DNA of 28,057 nucleotides from JACOTK01 sp038256565 (GTDB lineage: Bacteria > Actinomycetota > Acidimicrobiia > Acidimicrobiales > CADCSY01): NCBI GenBank assembly GCA_038256565.1, contig JBBSKG010000019.1, positions 1-28,057 of the forward strand, given 5' to 3'. The notes beneath the pieces were generated by a model that did no database searches, was not told the DNA's origin, and was given only the letters and a program-made list of their open reading frames with translations. Below, in pieces: positions 16,167 to 23,873 of the stretch. The position numbers were made by a program, and so were the translations under genes. Positions within the stretch are counted from its first letter, which is position 1. Every line of letters starts with the position of its first letter.

Positions 16167-17732
16167 CTATATTCCCTTGCCGTCTTTCCAGTACCGGTCG
16201 CGCACTAGGCGTCGATAAATCTTGCCTGTGTCGTGTCGTGGAAGTTGTTCATCGAAATCGATAGTGCGTGGTGCCTTGAAGTGGGCCAGATGCTCACGAG
16301 CGAATGCTATTAGTTCGGTTGCAAGTTCAGGAGACGCAGCGTTGCCAGGGCGTAGCTGTACGACTGACTTAACCTCTTCGCCCCACTCGTGATTGGGCAC
16401 GCCGACGGTGGCGACATCGGCAACAACTGGGTGCATTAACAGCGCAGCGTCAACTTCAGCGGGGTAGATATTTACACCACCAGAGATGATTAGCTCAGCA
16501 GTGCGACCGGTCAAGAATAAGAAGCCATCCTCGTCGAAATAACCCATGTCGCCAAGTGTGAAGTAGTTGCCGCTATAGGTTTTCTCGGTCTTGTCGTTGT
16601 CTTTGTAATACTCGAAACGACCAACTTCAGGGGCAAGGAAATAGACCGTGCCAATCTCGCCGGGTTTGAGTCGAGTCTCGTCTGGGCCCCATACCTCTAC
16701 AACTTGGCCAACCATTGGACGCCCGACGCTGCCAGGTTTCGCTAGCCATTCGTCAGGGCCAATGAAGGTGCCGCCCCCTTCGGTTGCTGCGTAATATTCA
16801 TAGACGATCGGCCCGAACCAAGTGATCAGGTCCTGCTTGACCTGGACGGGACACGGCGCTGCGCCATGGAGGATGAAGCGCATCGACGATACGTCGTAGC
16901 GCTCACGCACCTCGGCGTCGAGGCCGAGGAGTCGGTGGAACATCGTTGGAACCATATGAGCATGGGTGACCCGGTGGCGCTCGATGAGGCGAAGTGTTTC
17001 TTCTGGGTTCCACCCGTCCATCATCACGACGGTGATGCCCATGCTTAGAGGCCCCATCAGAGACAACGCCATGGGAGCGGCGTGATAGGCGGGTCCGGTG
17101 CATAGATGAACGTCGTAACCGGCCTTGTAGTCGGCTGCGACAACCATCGTCGTTGAGGGTCGAGCAGTCGAGGTTCGATGCACTCCTTTAGGCCGGCCCG
17201 TGGTGCCAGATGTGTAGAGCATCGTGGTGCCAATAAGTGGGGTTGAAAGTTTGTCATCGGCCTCAGCTTTAAGCGCAAGGTCGTAGTCTTCGAAGCCGCT
17301 GATAGGCCCAGCGACAGAAAGACGAGCCGACACATCGGGGCATTGTTGGGCGACCTCGGCGGCAACGGTTGCGAATCGATCGTGCGCTATTAGCGCCTTG
17401 GCTCCACAATCTTGAACGATATAGGCCACTTCTTCAGCCGAAAGGTGCCAGTTGATTGGGGTGAGGCGTAGGCCTGAACGAAGAGCGGCGAAGATGACCT
17501 CTGGGAATTCAGGCCGGTTTGCACAGATCAGCGCCACTCCGTCACCCTCGACGAGGCCTCGTGCTTGAAGGGCTCGGGCCAGTTGGTTTGCTCGTCCATT
17601 GAGTTCGCTAAAGGTTCTATTTCCATCTTGTGACCAAATTGCCGGCCGTTGCGGGTCATTCGCTGCGAGCGCTTCAAGTGGAACTATTCGTTCAGCGGCT
17701 TGCTCTACTTGAGCTTCTTTTTGCTGTGTCAT
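16167..17732 (-). CDS. AMP-dependent acyl-CoA synthetase (FadD-like)
   Basis: 521 residues from ATG 17732, chosen because a GGGGGTT ribosome-binding site lies just upstream; GTG 17744 is the other candidate. ANL-superfamily enzyme: activates a carboxylic acid as acyl-AMP, then transfers it to CoA. Seen: phosphate-binding loop YTSGTTGRPKG (about 173-183), YEYYAATEGGG (A5 motif), LGDMGYFDEDGFLFLTGR (A7/A8 region), a GGVNIYPAEVD segment, and the C-terminal lysine in LPRHDTGKIYRR. The chain length or identity of the acid cannot be read from sequence. It is transcribed divergently from recA and upstream of mscR, with a 13-base gap to it. The pairing hints at linked catabolism in which a formaldehyde-releasing step occurs, but this is speculative. 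Confidence 0.85.
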   Translation of the reverse strand: MTQQKEAQVEQAAERIVPLEALAANDPQRPAIWSQDGNRTFSELNGRANQLARALQARGLVEGDGVALICANRPEFPEVIFAALRSGLRLTPINWHLSAEEVAYIVQDCGAKALIAHDRFATVAAEVAQQCPDVSARLSVAGPISGFEDYDLALKAEADDKLSTPLIGTTMLYTSGTTGRPKGVHRTSTARPSTTMVVAADYKAGYDVHLCTGPAYHAAPMALSLMGPLSMGITVVMMDGWNPEETLRLIERHRVTHAHMVPTMFHRLLGLDAEVRERYDVSSMRFILHGAAPCPVQVKQDLITWFGPIVYEYYAATEGGGTFIGPDEWLAKPGSVGRPMVGQVVEVWGPDETRLKPGEIGTVYFLAPEVGRFEYYKDNDKTEKTYSGNYFTLGDMGYFDEDGFLFLTGRTAELIISGGVNIYPAEVDAALLMHPVVADVATVGVPNHEWGEEVKSVVQLRPGNAASPELATELIAFAREHLAHFKAPRTIDFDEQLPRHDTGKIYRRLVRDRYWKDGKGI

Positions 17733-17832
17733 GACAACCCCCACGTGTCGGCGAGTACCGAGAGCGAGACGTTACCGGAAGGCGATGACTTGGCGCATCT
17801 GCTGTTTTTTTGTTGGCAAGCGGCGAGGGTCC

Positions 17833-17861
17833 TTGACTCGAACAAGTGTTCGGTCTAGGGT
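17833..17861 (+). promoter_or_regulatory. LexA-controlled SOS promoter of recA
   Basis: A TTGACT -35 (17833-17838) and a TAGGGT -10 (17856-17861) are separated by exactly 17 bases. The perfect actinobacterial LexA box CGAAC-AAGT-GTTCG (17839-17852) fills the spacer, so bound LexA would block RNA polymerase. The recA start is about 180 bases downstream. Confidence 0.85.
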
Positions 17862-17916
17862 GAACGCATGACATCAGTGTCATTTGATCGTTCGATGATC
17901 GTCGTTGTGCCAGTCG

Positions 17917-17939
17917 TTGTCATACCCCGTCTTTAATGT
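17917..17939 (+). promoter_or_regulatory. PafBC-type (RecA-independent damage) promoter of recA
   Basis: TTGTCATAC, eight bases, then TAATGT matches the mycobacterial RecA-NDp consensus tTGTCRgtg-N8-TAnnnT, including the exact 8-base gap; only the gtg part differs. In mycobacteria this promoter class is activated by PafBC. It sits about 100 bases upstream of recA and downstream of the LexA promoter, giving recA two damage-responsive inputs. Confidence 0.6.
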
Positions 17940-18038
17940 GTCGATCGAGTCGGACCTTATGAAAGCCAACGGGTCCCTTTGGAAGTCCATAACCATCATT
18001 AGAAGAACACATCATCTACAAGAACAGAGGAGAAAACA

Positions 18039-19136
18039 GTGGAGCGAGATAAAGCACTTGACATGGCGCTAGGTCAGATCGAGAAGCATTTCGGTAAGGG
18101 CTCGATCATGAAGATGGGCGAGAAAGCCTCGATGGATATTGAGTCCATTCCCACTGGAGCGCTTGGTCTCGACTTGGCTCTTGGTATAGGCGGGCTACCC
18201 CGTGGACGGGTGGTTGAGATTTTCGGCCCCGAGTCGTCTGGTAAGTCCACTCTCGCAATGCACGTGGTTGCTGAGGCGCAACGCAATGGTGGCATCTGTG
18301 CCTACATCGACGCCGAACATGCGATGGACCCCGTTTACGCACGAGCGATTGGGGTCGATATCGATGAATTGCTGATTTCTCAGCCTGATACCGGAGAACA
18401 AGCTCTTGAGATAGCCGACATGCTCATTCGCTCAGGAGCGCTCGACGTCATAGTTATTGACTCAGTCGCAGCACTTACACCTAAGGCTGAGATTGAAGGA
18501 GATATGGGTGACCACCATGTTGGGCTTCAGGCTCGACTCATGTCACAAGCACTACGAAAGATCACTGCCAATTTGAACAAGTCCAACACCATCTGCATTT
18601 TCATTAATCAGCTTCGAGAGAAGATTGGGGTCATGTTCGGCAGCCCTGAGACGACTCCAGGTGGTCGGGCATTGAAGTTCTATTCATCGGTCCGTCTTGA
18701 TATTCGCCGCATCGAGTCCATCAAAGATGGGGCAGAGGTGGTGGGAAATCGCACCCGGGTCAAGGTTGTTAAGAACAAAGTGGCAAGTCCTTTTCGACAA
18801 GCTGAGTTCGACATCATGTACGGAAAGGGCATAAGTCGAGAAGGTTCGCTAATCGACATTGGTACCGAGTTGAACGTCGTGAAGAAATCAGGGGCTTGGT
18901 ACACCTATGAAGGTGAGCAGCTCGGCCAAGGTCGAGAGAACGCAAAGACCTTCTTGAACGAGCACCCCGAGGTCATGTTCGAGATTTCTGAGCGAATTTT
19001 GAAGCAGGTGGTCATTGACAAAGATGCGGAAGAGCCCCCCAGCATCGACGTTGATTTGTCAGAGCCTGGAGCGTCTGACAAAGGGTCAAGCGACTCTTTT
19101 ACGGCTTTAGACGACGAACCCATCACGATTAGTTAA
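18039..19136 (+). CDS. recA: Recombinase RecA
   Basis: 365 residues. Forms ATP-dependent filaments on single-stranded DNA, drives strand exchange and triggers LexA self-cleavage. GTG start with AGAGGAGA (18026-18033) at good spacing. Seen: Walker A GPESSGKST (63-71), YIDAEHAMDP, VIVIDSVAALTPKAEIEGD (Walker B and L1 region), FINQLREKIGVMFGSPETTP (MAW/L2 region) and GGRALKFYSSVRLDIRR. There is no intein. The C-terminus is acidic and Ser-rich, as usual. The length is slightly above that of typical RecA because of this tail. Two damage promoters lie upstream and a hairpin terminator downstream. The usual actinobacterial partner recX does not follow it. Confidence 0.98.
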   Translation: MERDKALDMALGQIEKHFGKGSIMKMGEKASMDIESIPTGALGLDLALGIGGLPRGRVVEIFGPESSGKSTLAMHVVAEAQRNGGICAYIDAEHAMDPVYARAIGVDIDELLISQPDTGEQALEIADMLIRSGALDVIVIDSVAALTPKAEIEGDMGDHHVGLQARLMSQALRKITANLNKSNTICIFINQLREKIGVMFGSPETTPGGRALKFYSSVRLDIRRIESIKDGAEVVGNRTRVKVVKNKVASPFRQAEFDIMYGKGISREGSLIDIGTELNVVKKSGAWYTYEGEQLGQGRENAKTFLNEHPEVMFEISERILKQVVIDKDAEEPPSIDVDLSEPGASDKGSSDSFTALDDEPITIS

Positions 19137-19185
19137 ATTTTCCGAGCCCCTTTGGGCCCCCATATCGCCTCGGCAGGCGGCAAAT

Positions 19186-19237
19186 AAGAAGAAAAGAGCC
19201 AAGTGTGACAAAGTTCACATTTAGGCTCTTTCTTCTT
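19186..19237 (+). terminator. Long hairpin terminator after recA
   Basis: AAGAAGAAAAGAGCC (19186-19200) pairs with GGCTCTTTCTTCTT (19224-19237) with one bulged A. A smaller TGTGA...TCACA pairing sits in the loop. The 3' arm is T-rich. It lies 50 bases after the recA stop. Confidence 0.75.
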
Positions 19238-19329
19238 TGGGGAGGGTCAAGGCAGTCCAGTTGTCGAAATTGTTAGGTATATCTATCTCGTTCAGGTTCT
19301 CATCGGGCTAGTACCCCAAGGGGTGGCAC

Positions 19330-19668
19330 ATGGAAGTACTTAAGGTTTCGGGCAAGTCCAGTCCCAACTCTGTAGCGGGGGCGATGGCGGGAGTGATTCG
19401 CCAAGCTGGGTCGGTAGAGGTGCACGTTGTAGGGGCTGGCGCACTTAATCAGGCCATTAAGGCTCTTGCAATCGCACGGGGCTACGTGGCTCCTGCAGGT
19501 ATCGACTTGGTGTGTGTCCCGACCTTTGCCGACATCGAGATTGATGGCGAACGACGTACTGCTATTCGCCTTACGATTGACGACCGTGATCGCCGCATGC
19601 CTGACGTCAGCCTGCTTGATTTGAATCAGCCGATTGACGTGTATGCAGACGCTTTGGCCATCGACTGA
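19330..19668 (+). CDS. spoVS: Stage V sporulation protein S family
   Basis: 112 residues, ATG start with AAGGGG just upstream. The first ~86 residues align by eye with the Bacillus SpoVS family (KVSGKSSPNSVAGAMAGVIR, GAGALNQAIKALAIARG, a D-I-E-I-D-G-E-R-R-T strand). The family is a small Alba-like fold, possibly nucleic-acid binding, widespread also in bacteria that do not sporulate. It has a C-terminal extension of about 26 acidic residues absent from the 86-residue Bacillus protein. An ACCCC-AA-GGGGT hairpin overlaps the ribosome-binding site and could modulate translation. The gene stands alone between two terminator-like hairpins, directly after recA. Confidence 0.88.
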   Translation: MEVLKVSGKSSPNSVAGAMAGVIRQAGSVEVHVVGAGALNQAIKALAIARGYVAPAGIDLVCVPTFADIEIDGERRTAIRLTIDDRDRRMPDVSLLDLNQPIDVYADALAID

Positions 19669-19707
19669 TCCAGCCAAGGGTCAACCAAACTCTGCCTAAG
19701 GACCCGA

Positions 19708-19791
19708 GACAAAACTACTTGCGCTGCCGGAGGCCGAAAGTGAATACATCACAAAGGTTAAACATGTAAGCGCCGCGCAAGTAGTTTTGTC
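19708..19791. repeat. 84-bp element with perfect 17-bp inverted ends
   Basis: Bases 19708-19724 (GACAAAACTACTTGCGC) are the exact reverse complement of 19775-19791, around a 50-base centre. Imperfect pairing (ACCC/GGG, AGG/CCT) continues outside. It lies between the convergent spoVS and UbiB-like genes, so it could act as a bidirectional terminator. The long centre is unusual for one, and a small palindromic repeat element is the alternative. Confidence 0.7.
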
Positions 19792-19813
19792 ACTGGGCCT
19801 AACTGTAGGGCCT

Positions 19814-21307
19814 TTAGGCGGGCTTAGTTCCGTTACCAGGAGCAACGTGAGCCCCGTCATGTAGAGGTGGGGCTTCGAGCAGGTCAAGGAAGAATTCGGT
19901 GTTGTGCAGCAAGGGCACATCAGAGAGGTACATCTTGCCGTAGCGCTCAAAGTAGGCGAGCTGCTTGCCCAGCAACACCATGGCATGGTCGACCCGAGGC
20001 CTATTGTCGCCGCTGTCGCTTCGCATCTTCTTCCATATCTTGTATCGAGCCTTAAGTGGCATCTTGGCAGAGCCGTATTTCTTCACTCGCTGCTCAACGA
20101 TGGCCCTATTGATTTCTTTTTGAGGCATGGTCAACAAATCAGCCAAGCTGACTTCGCCAAAGGGTTGGTTCATGACTGTGCGTGCTTGTTCACGGAAAAG
20201 CCCAAGCAACATGTCTTGATCGAGACTTAGGCTGTTGATCATGCCTGAGTACATGCCAATGAAGTATTCAGAAACGTCCTCCCATGCCTCCTCATTTCCC
20301 AGGGCGAAGGAAAGGAGTTGGCGAAATACCAGGTGAAAGTCTGCATCGAGGCGCCCGACAATGCCCCAGTCCAACAGGGCAATGCGACCATCTCGCAACA
20401 CCATGATGTTGCCAGCGTGTACGTCACCATGAAAGAGCGCACCTCGAACCGCAGTGATAAACCAAGCTTGGACGGCTTGTTCAACAATGGGGCGAGGGTC
20501 AATACCGAACTCTTCGATGCGAGCCAAATCGTCTACGGGCACTCCGTCGAGAAACTCCATGGTCAATACCGTTCGACCCGACAGCTCATGAATGGGCTCG
20601 GGCACGACGATCAGCCCAACATTGGTTGAGGCTGGAAGCTCACGGAAATAATCCATGATCGCCGCCTCGTTGCGAAGGTCGAGTTCTTCAGAGAGTTGCA
20701 GTCGAAGGCCGTCGAGCACGTCTGACAATGCACCTGCCACATCAGGGCCAAGCACAATGCCGAGTGATTCGAACAACGGAGACATTAGGGCGAGGTCACA
20801 AGCGATGATCTCGTCAATCTTGGGTCGCAGAACCTTCACTGCAACGGTGCGTCCTTCGTGGGTAACGGCTTTGTGAACTATGGCAAGAGATGCGCTTCCG
20901 AGGGGCACGGGGTCTATGGAGCGAAAGAGCTTATCGACTGATATTCCGAACTCAGCCTCGATTGCCTCACGAACTTGTTCGTAAGGCGCTGGGCGAGCTA
21001 CGTCTAGACACGAGCGAAACTCGTCGGCCATGTCATCGCCAAAGAGAGTTGGTGATGAGGCAATCATCTGGCCGTACTTCAAGAATGTGGCCCCCATCTC
21101 TTCAAAGACGGGCCTAAGAGCCTTTGCTAGCTCAGCTTGAGAAATATCCTTTCCGCGAGTCTTGCGCACCATGATCGGGCCCAGGTGAATTGCAACCGAA
21201 CGGGTCAACACCCCCGCCCGTAGTGCACGGCGTAGAGGTGACGGCCGATCCAGGTTTACGGGAATTGGTACAGGAGGTGGATCGGCTATTGAGGGGGCGG
21301 ATGACAT
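19814..21307 (-). CDS. UbiB/ABC1-family atypical kinase (AarF domain)
   Basis: 497 residues, ATG behind AGAGGAG. The family is a protein-kinase-like ATPase group involved in quinone or lipid metabolism (UbiB, COQ8). Seen: the KxGQ signature FLKYGQ (Lys77-Gln80), a glycine/serine nucleotide loop PLGSASLAIVHKA in place of the Ala-rich loop (about 135-147), VAVKVLRP (Lys158), HGDVHAGN (293-300) and DWG (313-315; canonical kinases use DFG). The N-terminus is Pro-rich. No clear C-terminal membrane helices are seen, unlike many UbiB proteins. It stands alone, convergent with spoVS and divergent from miaB. Actinobacteria generally use menaquinone, so a ubiquinone role should not be assumed. Mycobacterial homologues are often annotated as unusual kinases of unknown substrate. 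Confidence 0.85.
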   Translation of the reverse strand: MSSAPSIADPPPVPIPVNLDRPSPLRRALRAGVLTRSVAIHLGPIMVRKTRGKDISQAELAKALRPVFEEMGATFLKYGQMIASSPTLFGDDMADEFRSCLDVARPAPYEQVREAIEAEFGISVDKLFRSIDPVPLGSASLAIVHKAVTHEGRTVAVKVLRPKIDEIIACDLALMSPLFESLGIVLGPDVAGALSDVLDGLRLQLSEELDLRNEAAIMDYFRELPASTNVGLIVVPEPIHELSGRTVLTMEFLDGVPVDDLARIEEFGIDPRPIVEQAVQAWFITAVRGALFHGDVHAGNIMVLRDGRIALLDWGIVGRLDADFHLVFRQLLSFALGNEEAWEDVSEYFIGMYSGMINSLSLDQDMLLGLFREQARTVMNQPFGEVSLADLLTMPQKEINRAIVEQRVKKYGSAKMPLKARYKIWKKMRSDSGDNRPRVDHAMVLLGKQLAYFERYGKMYLSDVPLLHNTEFFLDLLEAPPLHDGAHVAPGNGTKPA

Positions 21308-21490
21308 TTTTACTCCTCTAAATGGCTAAGTCGCTGCCAGCTTGATACGACATGACTTCTAGGACGATGCAACAGATTTATAACATCTGTACCAGAGATT
21401 GACTCTCAGGCGCTAGTGAGATGCACGGAGGGTAAGTTTTAGGTTAAATCCAAATGACGATCGTTGATCTTTCTGGCGAGAGCGTAGCCT

Positions 21491-22924
21491 GTGAGTGTGA
21501 GCCATGAGTCGAGCGCCGAATCCTTGCAGAAGCGCTATTTCGTTCGAACCTACGGGTGTCAGATGAACGAGCATGACTCAGAACGTATTGCTGGTTTGCT
21601 TGAAGCCGACGGTTTAAGTGTGACAAATGACCTAAAGCAGGCTGACGTTGTAGTTCTGAATACCTGTTGCATAAGAGAGAATGCCGACAACAAATTGTAT
21701 GGCCATCTTGGCTTGCTCAAGACGCTGAAAGACGATCGCCCCGACATGCAAATTGTGGTGAGTGGTTGTCTGGCTCAAAAAGATGAAGCGCTCATTCAGA
21801 CCAAGGCCCCTCACGTTGACGTGGTTCTTGGAACCCATAACGTGGGCCGCACGGTCGAGTTGTTGCATCAGGCGAAAACAGATGGCCCCGTTATGGAGAT
21901 TCTCGCTGAGAGCGAAGCGTTTCCCTCAGCGCTGCCGGTGCGCCGTGATGTTGGATGGGCAGCGTGGGTGACCATCCAGATTGGCTGCGACAACTCTTGT
22001 GCTTTTTGCATCGTGCCTTCTGTGCGTGGGCGAGAGATCAGCCGCTCATTTGACGAGATCGTCGCCGAAGTTGAAACCCTCGTGGACGCTGGGGTGGTCG
22101 AGGTCACGCTGCTAGGCCAAAACGTTAATTCATATGGACGAGATCTCACCTTGGCCCGTCGCTCTGCCGGCGAACAAATTGCGCCCCGTCCTTTGTTTTC
22201 TGAATTGTTGCGTGCGGTTGGATCGGTTGAAGGCATTCGTAGGGTTCGCTATACGAGCCCACACCCTAAGGATTTCCGGCCCGAGACAATCGCTGCCATG
22301 GCAGAGACTCCCGCCGTATGCGATCACCTTCACCTGCCCTTGCAGTCAGGCAGTGATCGGACTCTTGCTGCCATGCATAGGGGTTATACGGCACAGCGTT
22401 ATCTGGACAAGATCGCGGCGGCTCGCCTTGCGATGCCTGACCTTGCAGTTACTACCGACATCATCGTCGGGTTCCCCGGTGAGACTGAAGACGATTTCGC
22501 TCGCACGCTTGAGGTTGCAGCAGAGGTGGAATACGACAGTGCCTACACCTTTATTTACAGTCCTCGGCCTGGCACCGAGGCCGCCGATCGCCTGGACGAG
22601 TTTGTTGCTCCCGAAGTTGTGGCCGATCGCTTTGAGCGACTTCGGGTAGTTGTTGAGCGCAGTGCTCTGGCTAAGCATGAAGCACGAGTCGGGCGCATTG
22701 AAGAGGTCCTGGTCGAGGGCCCAAGCAAGAAAGACCCAAGCGTGCTGACAGGCCGGACCGGACAAAACAAGCTGGTTCATTTCGCATCGCCTTCCCAATT
22801 GGCGGTGGGTTCTTTTGCGGAGGTCCGTATAACTCGCGCTGCGCCACATCATCTGGCTGGTGAATTGCTTGACGTGACGGCTCGGCCTCGTCATAAGACC
22901 CGTATTCCCGTTGCTTCTCTCTGA
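21491..22924 (+). CDS. miaB: tRNA (i6A37) methylthiotransferase MiaB
   Basis: 477 residues from GTG 21491. Radical-SAM enzyme adding a methylthio group to isopentenyl-A37 of tRNAs reading UNN codons. Seen: N-terminal cluster cysteines Cys23 (YGCQMNEHDSE), Cys59 (NTCCIRE) and Cys93 (SGCLAQ). The radical-SAM CxxxCxxC is Cys166, Cys170 and Cys173 (GCDNSCAFCIVPSVRGRE). LLGQNVNSYG follows, and a C-terminal TRAM domain with VLVEGPSKKD. All ligands are present. The ribosome-binding site is weak. It is the first gene of a tight operon; miaA, which makes its substrate tRNA, starts about four bases after its stop. Confidence 0.95.
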   Translation: MSVSHESSAESLQKRYFVRTYGCQMNEHDSERIAGLLEADGLSVTNDLKQADVVVLNTCCIRENADNKLYGHLGLLKTLKDDRPDMQIVVSGCLAQKDEALIQTKAPHVDVVLGTHNVGRTVELLHQAKTDGPVMEILAESEAFPSALPVRRDVGWAAWVTIQIGCDNSCAFCIVPSVRGREISRSFDEIVAEVETLVDAGVVEVTLLGQNVNSYGRDLTLARRSAGEQIAPRPLFSELLRAVGSVEGIRRVRYTSPHPKDFRPETIAAMAETPAVCDHLHLPLQSGSDRTLAAMHRGYTAQRYLDKIAAARLAMPDLAVTTDIIVGFPGETEDDFARTLEVAAEVEYDSAYTFIYSPRPGTEAADRLDEFVAPEVVADRFERLRVVVERSALAKHEARVGRIEEVLVEGPSKKDPSVLTGRTGQNKLVHFASPSQLAVGSFAEVRITRAAPHHLAGELLDVTARPRHKTRIPVASL

Positions 22925-22928
22925 CGCC

Positions 22929-23873
22929 GTGCCTCCATCTGACGAGCAGACATTGTCACGCCATCTGGTGCTCGTAGGTCCTACAGCGTCGGGCAAGTCG
23001 GCGGTTGCTCATGAACTCGCCTGTCAGAGCGATGGATCGATTGAAATCGTAAGCGTCGATTCCATGCAGGTCTATAGAGGCATGGACATCGGCACGGCTA
23101 AACCAACCAGGCTTGAACAAGGTGAGGTTGAATATCACCTTTTAGACATTGCTGAGCCAAGCGAGGAGTTTTCGGTAGCGGCTTTTCAAGAGGCCGCCAG
23201 ACGAGTGATTAGCGAAATTGAAACCCGTGGCCATCGTGCGCTTTTGGTGGGAGGAACCGGTCTCTATGTGCAAGCGGTGGTCGACAATTTTGAGGTGCCT
23301 GGTCGATACCCAGGAGTACGAGCAGAACTTGAGGCTCAGCGTGACACCTGGGGGCTGCACGCCCATTTGGCCGAACTCGACCCTTTAGCGGCTAGTCGCA
23401 TGGAGCGAAGCAACCGACGCAGAATCATCCGGGCGTTGGAAGTCACGATTGGTAGTGGGCAAGCCTTCTCGTCGTTTGGGCCGGGCACCGACGCTTATCC
23501 GCAAAGCGAGTTTCGACTGGTTGGCCTGCGCCCCAGAGTGGAAGATCTCGATCGCCGCATCGAGACACGCTTTGCAGAAATGCTTGAAGCTGGCCTGATT
23601 GATGAGGTTGCGAGTCTGTCGGCTGTGCCGGGGGGACTTGGCCCAACAGCGTGTCAAGCGTTGGGCTATCGCGAATTGATCGGTTACCTGTCTGCTGACG
23701 TGACTCTGCAAGAGGCGGCTGAACAAACAAGGCTGCGCACCCGCCAGTTCGCCCGCAGACAGGTTCGATGGTTTCGTCGTGACCCACGTATCACCTGGAT
23801 CGACGTTGATGAACAGCATCTAGAAAATATGGTCGCCGAGGTAGCCAAACTGCTGGGAGACTGGGAATCATGA
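22929..23873 (+). CDS. miaA: tRNA dimethylallyltransferase MiaA
   Basis: 314 residues from GTG 22929, four bases after the miaB stop; TTG 22911 inside miaB is the other candidate and no ribosome-binding site decides it. Transfers the dimethylallyl group to N6 of A37 in tRNA. Seen: P-loop GPTASGKS, SVDSMQVYRGMDIGTAKPT (catalytic Asp region), YHLLDIAEPSEEFSVAAF, LVGGTGLYVQAV, an ALGYRE-L-I motif, and RTRQFARRQVRWFRRDPRI (tRNA-binding). Normal family length. Its product is the substrate of MiaB, which explains the pairing. Confidence 0.95.
   Translation: MPPSDEQTLSRHLVLVGPTASGKSAVAHELACQSDGSIEIVSVDSMQVYRGMDIGTAKPTRLEQGEVEYHLLDIAEPSEEFSVAAFQEAARRVISEIETRGHRALLVGGTGLYVQAVVDNFEVPGRYPGVRAELEAQRDTWGLHAHLAELDPLAASRMERSNRRRIIRALEVTIGSGQAFSSFGPGTDAYPQSEFRLVGLRPRVEDLDRRIETRFAEMLEAGLIDEVASLSAVPGGLGPTACQALGYRELIGYLSADVTLQEAAEQTRLRTRQFARRQVRWFRRDPRITWIDVDEQHLENMVAEVAKLLGDWES

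Noticed and set aside
21372..21390. ACAGAT-N7-ATCTGT inverted repeat between the UbiB-like gene and miaB
   Set aside because: Six-base arms in a 183-base divergent region are close to chance, and no promoter elements clearly flank it.
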